Of a stretch of 23,937 nucleotides of DNA, positions 1 through 6,195 are shown piece after piece. The translations under genes were made by a program, and so were the position numbers. Source of the DNA: Candidatus Aminicenantota bacterium (lineage in GTDB: Bacteria > Acidobacteriota > Aminicenantia > Aminicenantales > Aminicenantaceae). The notes below the pieces were generated by a model. It had not been told where the DNA came from. It was given only the letters and a program-made list of their open reading frames with translations, and ran no database searches. Each line of letters begins with the position of its first letter. Position 1 is the stretch's first letter. The stretch is taken from positions 1 through 23,937 of the forward strand of contig DAOWCB010000002.1 of NCBI GenBank assembly GCA_030633795.1, read 5' to 3'.

Positions 1-1558
1 GGCCTTCCAAGTTACTGATCAAATCATTGATCTTCTCACGGAGAGTGGCGATTTTTTCATTCCGGTTGTAGGTCTGCTTGGCTTGAAGGTGTGGGTCTTG
101 CTGTGGTTTCTGGAACAGAAAATCCATATTCTTATCTTTGGAAAGACTGCTGAGCTTGACGACCTTTTCATGAATCCTCGGCGCATTCAAATCTTCCTGA
201 CTCACAATCAACATGTGATTCGGTGTCTCTTTCAACGGGACAAGGATCCCATCCTCACCTTTTTTCAAGGCAACAACGACCCGCTTGTAGGTTTCTTTTA
301 ACTCCTTGGGTATCGGGAAGGGGGGCGCTTTTTTCTTCAATTGTTCTTTGTTGAGAACCTGCCGGATCTGTTTTGTCCCCTTTCCAGGAGGGACAAATAG
401 AATACCTTGATCATTGTAAGAATGAATCATTTGCGCATAATAGGAAAAATAACCATCTCCGTATAACTCATAACCATACCAATCTGTGATCGACCAGGGC
501 CGCCAACCAAAGCGGCCATAGAAAAATGCCCAGTCTACCCATGCAGGCGCGAACACAGAGCCAGGAATCCATAACCAGCCTTTTTTCTTGTTCCACGTCC
601 AAATGCCCAGATGATAAGGCACCCAGCCCCAAGGCTCGGAAGGAACCCAAAAAAGCTGTCCCTGCACACTTGTCCAACGTCCTTGATAATAAGGCATCCA
701 CCCTCCCCAAGAGTAGGAATGGTCATTCAAAAAGGGCCGCCAGACATAACCACAGTAACGGTCCCATAACCATTCCCCGTGGAGGGAACCGTATTTTTGA
801 GCAAAATAATAAACAGCTTTGGGCAATCTTTGGATGGGCAAAGGCAAAACAGCCTTCTCATCATGCAGATCTAGGAATTCCTTGTTGATCCTCTCGTTCC
901 ATTCCTCAAAATCATCGACCATCTCGTATGGACTTCGGACCATTTCATGTTTTGGCGTAACAGTAATCATATGAGGCCTTTTTATGATTTCTGTTTTGAT
1001 GGCGTTTTCGCTCGAGCCAAACAGCATGTGGGCCTTTCCTTCTTTGATAAAAACATCCGTATTGCCCTCAGGTTTGATATGGATCATGGCTACAGATTTG
1101 TGATTCAGTTTCACGGCCGCATTCGGCGTGATGATCTGAAATATTTCTCTGCGGACATACCTCTTATACATGATAAAGACTTGACCTCGGTTGAGGAGTA
1201 GGTTGGTCAATGCGTTTTTTGAACTGAGGCTCTGGGCCAGGATGGTCTCGATTTTGAGCTCAGTATTCCGGTCAAGTCGGATGATTGTGCCGGTATCGAA
1301 CTGAATCTCACACCTTCGCTCGCTCGTTCTGATCGTATCTCCCGGAGCAAGTGGGAGGTTCAAATCGGCCACTTCTGGAGTTCGAAGGCCTTCCCTCAGA
1401 ACGACCGCATCTTTCCCATCATGTTTGGCTTCAGGGTATATCACATGTCCGAAATAGGTGTCTGTATCCCAAGCATTGATGTATTTGTAGTTGGTATCAC
1501 CGTTTGCTCCGACAAAAACCAACAGACTAAGGACTAAAAGCGTTATTCCTTTTTTCAT
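1..1558 (-). CDS. Secreted FecR-like / DUF6600 envelope protein (3' end outside window)
   Basis: The reading frame is open from an ATG at 1558 to the left edge: 519 codons with no stop, so the C-terminus is missing. An AGGAGG ribosome site lies about 6 bases upstream. Residues 1-20 form a signal peptide (MKKG followed by a Leu/Val-rich core). Residues about 70-180 resemble a FecR-type beta domain: APGD, then LDRNTEL, LNRGQVF and a V-F-I-K-E-G-K segment. Residues about 248-365 have the Trp/Pro/Gly-rich spacing of DUF6600, for example VWRPF, GRWTS, PWGWVPYHLG, GWLWIPG and FAPAWVDW. The rest is charged and may form a coiled coil near residues 500-519. The role is unknown; the families suggest a periplasmic or cell-surface structural or sensory protein. 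It lies 69 bases downstream of a lipoprotein gene on the same strand and is probably co-transcribed with it. Family call is by eye; function is not inferred. Confidence 0.85.
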   Translation of the reverse strand, partial: MKKGITLLVLSLLVFVGANGDTNYKYINAWDTDTYFGHVIYPEAKHDGKDAVVLREGLRTPEVADLNLPLAPGDTIRTSERRCEIQFDTGTIIRLDRNTELKIETILAQSLSSKNALTNLLLNRGQVFIMYKRYVRREIFQIITPNAAVKLNHKSVAMIHIKPEGNTDVFIKEGKAHMLFGSSENAIKTEIIKRPHMITVTPKHEMVRSPYEMVDDFEEWNERINKEFLDLHDEKAVLPLPIQRLPKAVYYFAQKYGSLHGEWLWDRYCGYVWRPFLNDHSYSWGGWMPYYQGRWTSVQGQLFWVPSEPWGWVPYHLGIWTWNKKKGWLWIPGSVFAPAWVDWAFFYGRFGWRPWSITDWYGYELYGDGYFSYYAQMIHSYNDQGILFVPPGKGTKQIRQVLNKEQLKKKAPPFPIPKELKETYKRVVVALKKGEDGILVPLKETPNHMLIVSQEDLNAPRIHEKVVKLSSLSKDKNMDFLFQKPQQDPHLQAKQTYNRNEKIATLREKINDLISNLEG

Positions 1559-1627
1559 CTTCCCCCTCCTTGTGAGATCATATCCCGTATCTAGCTGCTG
1601 ACATCCCCAGCTGAAATCGGAGACCGG

Positions 1628-2215
1628 TTATTTCTTTTTCTTAATACCGGTTCTGGAAGAGGTCCCTGTTCTCGTGGAAGTAGTTCTGGTTCGGGTCGTA
1701 GTGGTTCTTGTCGGAGTCAAGGACCGGGATTTGATTCCTGACGTAGAACCAGACCTCTTCACGGAACTTTTCGTCCTGACAGTGGGACTCCGATAGGATC
1801 GCCCCTTGCTCAACTGGCTTTTTCGTATATAGGACCTGTACGTAGAACGGTAGGGAGAGTACCCGCTGCGCCTATATGCAGGATAGTAACCTCTCCCCCC
1901 ATAATAGGGAGAATATCCCCAGTAATAGGGAGAGTATCCCCAGTAGTAGGATCCAAGAAGACCATAATACCAGAAAGGATTCCAAAAACTGAATCCCAAC
2001 CCTATGGATGGACCAAAATAGGATGAGTAGTAAGGATCGTAATAATAATCATTTGGATAATAGTCGCGTTGACCATAATCACGGTTTTCGTATTCGTATT
2101 CGGCGGGATCGACCGGGATGCGTTTTCCCGAATAACGTGTCTCAATCGTAGCGCAGCTTGAAAGAAATAGGGCTAGAATCAGTGCCAGAGAAAGGATAAT
2201 TACTAACTTTTTCAT
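1628..2215 (-). CDS. Tyr/Gly-rich envelope lipoprotein, unknown function
   Basis: A 195-residue protein. The chosen start (2215) begins MKKLVIILSL and has an AAGGAG-like ribosome site just upstream; a longer frame from 2272 would put 19 extra residues before the signal peptide and is unlikely. The signal peptide ends in a lipobox LSSC with Cys21 as the lipidation site. The middle is rich in Tyr, Gly, Trp and Pro, with a tandem YYWGYSP heptad. The C-terminal third is rich in Ser, Arg and Thr and ends in KKKK, so it is very basic. This looks like an intrinsically disordered or repeat-type surface or periplasmic lipoprotein. A good promoter lies upstream, and the DUF6600 gene follows on the same strand. 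I recognise no named family; similar low-complexity lipoproteins are usually annotated as hypothetical. Confidence 0.8.
   Translation of the reverse strand: MKKLVIILSLALILALFLSSCATIETRYSGKRIPVDPAEYEYENRDYGQRDYYPNDYYYDPYYSSYFGPSIGLGFSFWNPFWYYGLLGSYYWGYSPYYWGYSPYYGGRGYYPAYRRSGYSPYRSTYRSYIRKSQLSKGRSYRSPTVRTKSSVKRSGSTSGIKSRSLTPTRTTTTRTRTTSTRTGTSSRTGIKKKK
1900..1950 (-). repeat. 21-bp tandem repeat inside the lipoprotein gene
   Basis: Two full 21-bp units (1900-1920 and 1921-1941) and a partial third (1942-1950) encode the heptad YYWGYSP repeated in the lipoprotein. The units differ by only a few bases, so the repeat is recent enough to expand or contract in whole codons. Confidence 0.75.
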
Positions 2216-2240
2216 AATGTTTCTCCTTTCCTTATTCTCG

Positions 2241-2269
2241 ATTATACACAATTGCAATCTTTGTGCCAA
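2241..2269 (-). promoter_or_regulatory. sigma70-like promoter for the lipoprotein/DUF6600 genes
   Basis: Read on the minus strand, a -35 box TTGGCA (2264-2269) is separated by 17 bases from a perfect -10 box TATAAT (2241-2246). Transcription would start near 2234, giving a leader of about 20 bases that contains the ribosome site. Confidence 0.7.
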
Positions 2270-2339
2270 CAAAATCTAGGGAAAAATGCGGGATTTCCTC
2301 TGATATTCTGTCCTATAATTGGGACAATCATCTTAAAAC

Positions 2340-2385
2340 GGGGACGGTTCTACAGGCTGAATTAAATAGAACCGTCCCCTTTTTT
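2340..2385. repeat. 13-bp inverted repeat with T-run in a divergent promoter region
   Basis: Arms GGGGACGGTTCTA (2340-2352) and its exact complement (2367-2379) flank a 14-base loop, and six Ts follow. The shape is that of an intrinsic terminator. It nevertheless lies between two divergent promoters, where neither flanking gene would need termination. A REP-like repeat, or a terminator-like insulator, is more plausible. The arm sequence resembles hairpin repeats I recall being scattered in some genomes; that recollection is low confidence. Confidence 0.75.
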
Positions 2386-2403
2386 CATTCTTTTTTCCTA
2401 CTG

Positions 2404-2433
2404 TTGACATCAAACGGATAAAACATTTAGAAT
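2404..2433 (+). promoter_or_regulatory. sigma70-like promoter for fbp
   Basis: A perfect -35 box TTGACA (2404-2409) is followed after 18 bases by a -10 box TAGAAT (2428-2433). An AGGGAGG ribosome site at 2452-2458 precedes the fbp ATG. Leader length would be roughly 25 bases. Confidence 0.7.
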
Positions 2434-2463
2434 GTGTGACGCATTAATAATAGGGAGGTTTTA

Positions 2464-3561
2464 ATGAAAATCACTATAAGCGCATTAAAGGCAGATATCG
2501 GTAGTATCGGCGGTCATATCATTCCTAGCCAAGCTCTGTTATCCGAGGTCAAAAACAAAGTCCAAGAGCTCGGCAAAGAGTTGATCATCGATTTCTATAT
2601 CAGCCATACGGGTGATGATATTGCCATTTTGTGCACTCATGAAAGAGGAGTTTCGGACGAAAAAATTCACAAGCTGGCATGGGATGTTTTCCTTGCAGGG
2701 ACGGAAGTGGCCAAAAAACAAGGGCTATACGGAGCAGGGCAAGACCTGTTGAAGGATGCTTTCAGTGGAAACATCAAGGGAATGGGGCCAGCAGTAGCAG
2801 AGATGGAATTCGAAGAAAGGCCGAACGAACCATTCGTCTTTTTCGCAGCGGATAAGACCGATCCAGGCGCCTATAATCTTCCCTTCTATCTTGGTTTTGC
2901 CGATCCTATGTACTGCGCTGGTCTCATCCTCAGCCCTAAGATGGCGGACGGATTCATTTTTCGGATCATAGATGTCGAAAACACCGAAAAGGATAAAATT
3001 GTCGATCTTAATTCTCCTGAAGACATCTATGACATCGCCGCACTGCTCAGGGACAATGAGAGATATGTTATCGAGAGCATCTATTCGCGAGCATCAGGAA
3101 GCCAAGCCTTATCCATATCTACAACCCGACTCCACAACATTGCAGGAAAATACACAGGCAAGGACGATCCTATCGCTTTGGTCAGGGTCCAGGGTGAATT
3201 TCCCGCGACAGGAGAAGTGCTGGCTCCTTTTGAGATCGGTCATTTCGTCGCAGGTTTCATGAGAGGCAGCCACATCGGCCCGCTGATGCCCTGCAAGCTG
3301 AATTCCCCGATTTCCTACTTCGATGGTCCCCCGATTGTGACCGGAGCCGCTTTTTGTATCAAAGACGGAAAGCTCACCGAACCTGCAGACGTTTTCGATC
3401 ATCCTTTCTGGGATCATGTGCGCATGCAAATCTCAGAAAAGGCAACCGCTATCCGCCGGCAGGGATTCTCTGGCGCCGCCATGCTCCCCTACAGTGAGCT
3501 GGAATACGGAGGCATTGTCGAAAGACTGGAGAAGCTAGAAAAAAAATTCAAACTCGTTTAA
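2464..3561 (+). CDS. fbp: Fructose-1,6-bisphosphate aldolase/phosphatase (class V FBPase)
   Basis: A 365-residue protein that matches the bifunctional archaeal-type FBP aldolase/phosphatase along its whole length. In this family one enzyme condenses dihydroxyacetone phosphate with glyceraldehyde 3-phosphate and then dephosphorylates the product to fructose 6-phosphate, making gluconeogenesis one-way. Visible hallmarks are D11 and H18 in the N-terminal KADIGSIGGH, D51-D52 in HTGDD, D130 in FAADKTDPGA, and Y230/K233 in GKYTGKDDP. Y230/K233 match the family's Schiff-base tyrosine-lysine pair. Other signatures are GLYGAGQDLLKDAFSG, RGSHIGPLMP, FDGPP and RRQGFSGAAMLP. Length is normal for the family. 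It has its own promoter and ribosome site. The family is common in archaea and in deep-branching, mostly anaerobic or thermophilic bacteria, and suggests an anaerobic gluconeogenic lifestyle (inference). Confidence 0.96.
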   Translation: MKITISALKADIGSIGGHIIPSQALLSEVKNKVQELGKELIIDFYISHTGDDIAILCTHERGVSDEKIHKLAWDVFLAGTEVAKKQGLYGAGQDLLKDAFSGNIKGMGPAVAEMEFEERPNEPFVFFAADKTDPGAYNLPFYLGFADPMYCAGLILSPKMADGFIFRIIDVENTEKDKIVDLNSPEDIYDIAALLRDNERYVIESIYSRASGSQALSISTTRLHNIAGKYTGKDDPIALVRVQGEFPATGEVLAPFEIGHFVAGFMRGSHIGPLMPCKLNSPISYFDGPPIVTGAAFCIKDGKLTEPADVFDHPFWDHVRMQISEKATAIRRQGFSGAAMLPYSELEYGGIVERLEKLEKKFKLV

Positions 3562-3563
3562 CC

Positions 3564-3992
3564 TTGAAAAAATTCAAAAATCCTGTGCCCACTGTGGATA
3601 TCATCATCGAGATAGATAAGGAAGACGGCAGGCAAGGAATCATCCTCATCAAACGAAAAAATCCACCGTATGGATGGGCGTTGCCTGGAGGATTTGTCGA
3701 CTACGGAGAATCTTTGGAGCAGGCGGCTGTTCGGGAAGCCAAAGAAGAAACCTCCTTGGACATTCAACTCCAATGCCAGATGCACACGTACTCGGACCCA
3801 AAACGGGATCCTCGCAAACACACTATCTCGACTGTTTTTATCGCTCAGGCAAAAGGAAATCCGGTTGCCCAAGATGACGCCCAGGAGATCAACGTGTTCA
3901 GCAAGGACGAGCTGAATTTTCCACTTACTTTTGACCATGAAAAAATCCTGGCGGATTATTTCACAAGAAAAAACAAAAAGGAAAAAATCTGA
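3564..3992 (+). CDS. Nudix hydrolase, probably ADP-ribose pyrophosphatase-like
   Basis: A 142-residue protein starting at TTG, two bases after the fbp stop. No clear ribosome site is visible, so translation probably depends on coupling to fbp. The Nudix box runs from G43 through E49 and R57-E58 to E61-E62: PGGFVDYGES, then AAVREAKEETSL. The metal-binding REXXEE core is intact. The usual Gly near the end of the box is Ser64. Upstream residues RKNPPYGWALPGG resemble ADP-ribose pyrophosphatases and related sanitising enzymes. The fold should hydrolyse a nucleoside diphosphate linked to another moiety (X); the substrate cannot be read from the sequence. The downstream neighbour is a DUF2007 gene. 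Confidence 0.88.
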   Translation: MKKFKNPVPTVDIIIEIDKEDGRQGIILIKRKNPPYGWALPGGFVDYGESLEQAAVREAKEETSLDIQLQCQMHTYSDPKRDPRKHTISTVFIAQAKGNPVAQDDAQEINVFSKDELNFPLTFDHEKILADYFTRKNKKEKI

Positions 3993-4014
3993 AGAGGCAG
4001 AAGAGTTCAAGCAC

Positions 4015-4275
4015 ATGACGGACAAAAAAAACAATAAACGTCCAAAAGAGCTAGAATCAGAATTCAAGGAAGTATACAAAGCATGGGGATCTGCCGAAGC
4101 AGAGGTCATAAAAAGCTTCCTCCAAAGTCATGGCATTCCTTGCCTGCTCAAAGGACTTGTGGTCCAATCTGTTCACCCATTTACCATGGACGGCTTAGGA
4201 GAGATCAAAATCCATGTTTCCGAGAAAGATCATGACTTAGCAGAGAAGCTACTCAAATCACATCAAGAAGAGTAG
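4015..4275 (+). CDS. DUF2007-type small protein
   Basis: An 86-residue protein. The ATG at 4015 is chosen because it lies 22 bases after the Nudix stop and just before the conserved domain; a longer frame from 3931 would overlap the Nudix gene by 62 bases. After a Lys-rich N-terminus comes EVYKAWGSAEAEVIKSFLQS, then HGIPCLLKG, and a C-terminal I-K-I-H-V-S-E-K-D segment followed by an amphipathic helix. That is the pattern of the DUF2007 / 'putative signal-transducing protein' family, a ferredoxin-like fold with no established biochemical role. It is probably the last gene of the fbp transcript. Confidence 0.7.
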   Translation: MTDKKNNKRPKELESEFKEVYKAWGSAEAEVIKSFLQSHGIPCLLKGLVVQSVHPFTMDGLGEIKIHVSEKDHDLAEKLLKSHQEE

Positions 4276-4524
4276 CTCTGGCACCTGATTTTTTCTCCCA
4301 GCATTTCTGGACTTGGATTATTCATAAAAAATGCCGATACTTTTTTTATGAATAGTTCAGGATAACCGACAGTACTACTGTATTTTGTGTATACATCCCA
4401 TTTCCCCCAATATATGGAAAATTATAGAAAATAATAAATTTATGCAGGATTTTTTCAATTTTTTCCTTGACATACAGTTATATAATAAATATATTTTACT
4501 AGAAATGGGACAAAACGGGATAAA
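4276..4524. other. Non-coding interval before the dcw operon
   Basis: About 250 AT-rich bases with no convincing gene. It contains an AT-rich inverted repeat (arms 4320-4331 and 4342-4353, loop 10), which could weakly end the fbp transcript but lacks a G+C stem and a clear T-run after it. The right end holds the mraZ promoter and MraZ boxes, listed separately. Confidence 0.6.
4467..4495 (+). promoter_or_regulatory. Main dcw operon promoter upstream of mraZ
   Basis: A perfect -35 box TTGACA (4467-4472), a 17-base spacer and a -10 box TATATT (4490-4495). Transcription would start around 4502, only about 20-25 bases before the mraZ ATG. This is the only strong promoter seen ahead of the 16.9-kb gene string. 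Confidence 0.75.
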
Positions 4525-4530
4525 ATGGGA
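4506..4530 (+). promoter_or_regulatory. MraZ operator: three boxes at a 10-bp period
   Basis: TGGGA (4506-4510), CGGGA (4516-4520) and TGGGA (4526-4530) are separated by exactly 5 bases. This is the known arrangement of MraZ-binding TGGGN repeats, in which each subunit of a ring contacts one repeat. Here the boxes lie just downstream of the -10 box, and the third overlaps the mraZ start codon (4525-4527). MraZ binding would therefore block initiation or clearance at its own promoter. Confidence 0.82.
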
Positions 4531-4992
4531 AACACGCTGATCGGAAGCTACGCCGCACGATTCGACAAAAGTGGTCGAATTAAAATACCAGAAAGATTTC
4601 GTGCAGCCATCGAAAAAGAATACGGCAAAGAGCTTTTTATCACTTCGCTCACAGATGAAGCCGTTCAAATCTATCCCCTTCCCGTCTGGAACAGTTTGAC
4701 AGGAATTGCAGGAGAAGGCGCTTATCATTTCAAACCAGCCATAAGAAGGCTGCTGATCCGGGTCAACTCCAAAGGCACAAAATATCGAATAGACTCAAAG
4801 GGCCGTATCCTGATCAATCAGCTATTGAGAGAGAAGGCACAACTGGAAGATGAAGTGGAGGTCATTGGCCTTTCCAACCATTTGGAAATCTGGAACAAGG
4901 CCATGCTCGAAGAAACACTCGGAGAAAAGCCTCTCACCGACGAGGACTTCGAAAACATCGCGGAGCTTATGTCCCAAGACAAGAAGGCATGA
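4525..4992 (+). CDS. mraZ: Transcriptional regulator MraZ
   Basis: A 155-residue protein with two AbrB/SpoVT-like beta domains. Each carries the family DXXXR motif: DKSGR at residues 14-18 and DSKGR at 90-94. MraZ forms rings that bind TGGGN repeats in front of its own gene and control the dcw operon, and three such boxes lie at its start. Ribosome-site sequence is poor: the second box (GGGA, four bases before the ATG) is the only candidate, so operator and translation signal may overlap. The gene ends in an ATGA overlap with rsmH. Confidence 0.95.
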   Translation: MGNTLIGSYAARFDKSGRIKIPERFRAAIEKEYGKELFITSLTDEAVQIYPLPVWNSLTGIAGEGAYHFKPAIRRLLIRVNSKGTKYRIDSKGRILINQLLREKAQLEDEVEVIGLSNHLEIWNKAMLEETLGEKPLTDEDFENIAELMSQDKKA

Positions 4993-5885
4993 TCGGAAGC
5001 TCCCACATTCCTGTCCTTTTAGAAGAAGTAATGGAATATCTGGATATCGAAAGAAAAGGAGTGTATGTAGATTGTACTATTGGTCTGGGAGGACATGCGC
5101 TGGAAATCCTGAAAAGAAATCAGGAAAACAAGATTATAGGATTCGACATCGATGAACAGGCCCTGCTACAGACCAGAGACCGACTCCAACCCTTTGCTGA
5201 CAGGGTCAAGCTCTTTCATTCGGACTTTCGGCATCTGCCGGACCTAGATACAGATTTTTCCGATGTCAAAGGAATTCTCATAGACCTGGGATTTTCTTCT
5301 TTCCAGCTCGACACACCAGAAAGGGGATTCAGCTTCAGCCTGGAAGGGCCTCTGGATATGCGGATGGATATGCGCAACAAAATCACAGCCTCCAGGATTC
5401 TTAATAAATATTCGGAGAGAAAGCTCGCAGAAATCTTCAGAGATTACGGCGAACTTCGTCAGGCGAGAGTACTGGCCAGAGAAATCGTATCGAGGAGAAA
5501 AATCAAAAAATTGGAAAAAACGACAGAACTCCGCAGGATAGTCGAGGAAGTCTGTCGGTGGCGACCCCAAAGAGGAAAGATCCACCCTGCAGCCAAAGTT
5601 TTTCAGGCAATCCGTATCGAGGTCAATCAAGAGCTTCACGGCCTGGCGGATTTTTTAGAAAACATCGTCAAAAAAATATCCACCGGAGCCCGGATTATCG
5701 CCATCTCCTTTCACTCACTGGAAGACAGAATCGTCAAGCAGACCTTTATTCATCTAGCTAGATCGGACAACGGCAATTCTCTCCTGAAAATTCTGACAAA
5801 AAAGCCCATCAATCCAACCGAAAACGAAGTCTCAACAAACTCACGCGCCCGTTCGGCCAAATTGAGAGCAGGAGAGAGGCTCTGA
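4989..5885 (+). CDS. rsmH: 16S rRNA (cytosine-1402 N4)-methyltransferase RsmH
   Basis: A 298-residue S-adenosylmethionine-dependent methyltransferase that modifies C1402 in the ribosomal P site. The N-terminal HIPVLLEEV, the SAM-binding VDCTIGLGGHA (residues 28-38), GFDID and DLGFSSFQLD, then RGFSF and PLDMRMD, are all typical of RsmH. So are the C-terminal ISFHSLEDRIVK and a final SRARSAKLRAGER. Length is normal. It overlaps mraZ by 4 bases (ATGA) and ftsL by one base (TGATG), so all three are translationally coupled. Confidence 0.97.
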   Translation: MIGSSHIPVLLEEVMEYLDIERKGVYVDCTIGLGGHALEILKRNQENKIIGFDIDEQALLQTRDRLQPFADRVKLFHSDFRHLPDLDTDFSDVKGILIDLGFSSFQLDTPERGFSFSLEGPLDMRMDMRNKITASRILNKYSERKLAEIFRDYGELRQARVLAREIVSRRKIKKLEKTTELRRIVEEVCRWRPQRGKIHPAAKVFQAIRIEVNQELHGLADFLENIVKKISTGARIIAISFHSLEDRIVKQTFIHLARSDNGNSLLKILTKKPINPTENEVSTNSRARSAKLRAGERL

Positions 5886-6184
5886 TGGTCAGAAAAAAAT
5901 TCGGTAAAAAAGAAATTTTCATCGGTATCGCCTGCACTCTGTTTGCCCTTCTCATGCTCAGCCTTTACGTATGGCACCAGACAGAATCTGTAAGTCTCGG
6001 CTATGATTCGGCAGAGCTGGAATACAGAGTCATCCAACTGGAAAAAGAGGTAGAAAAACTGGAGACAGTCAAATCGAGCCTCCTCACTTTGGACCGAGTA
6101 GAGAATATTGCCAGGGATAAACTGAAACTTTCTGAACCTGAAGAAGAACAGATCGTGTATGAGGATATTGAAAAAGAGCGCTAA
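5885..6184 (+). CDS. ftsL: Cell division protein FtsL-like
   Basis: A 99-residue bitopic membrane protein. A short basic cytoplasmic tail (KKFGKKE) is followed by one membrane helix (about residues 10-30), then a coiled-coil stretch (YRVIQLEKEVEKLETVKSSL) and an RVENIARDKLKL segment typical of FtsL/DivIC proteins. In the divisome FtsL pairs with FtsB and FtsQ and activates FtsWI. Sequence conservation in this family is low, so the name rests on the position between rsmH and ftsI plus topology. An FtsB/DivIC relative would look similar. Confidence 0.85.
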   Translation: MVRKKFGKKEIFIGIACTLFALLMLSLYVWHQTESVSLGYDSAELEYRVIQLEKEVEKLETVKSSLLTLDRVENIARDKLKLSEPEEEQIVYEDIEKER

Positions 6185-6195
6185 AAAATAACGCT

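Noticed and set aside
83..1201. Several plus-strand frames of 70-120 codons at the left end (for example 526-888, 947-1201)
   Set aside because: They lie opposite the continuous 519-codon minus-strand FecR/DUF6600 frame, have no ribosome sites and no recognisable domains.
1572..1605. Hairpin AGCTG/CAGCT between the lipoprotein and DUF6600 genes
   Set aside because: Only about five pairs with a long loop and no T-run; not distinguishable from chance.
3931..4014. Longer start for the DUF2007 gene
   Set aside because: The extra 28 residues are the Nudix 3' end read in another frame and are Lys/Glu-rich without homology features.
4320..4353. AT-rich inverted repeat considered as a rho-independent terminator for the fbp unit
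   Set aside because: The stem is almost all A and T and no T-run follows it, so it is too weak to call.
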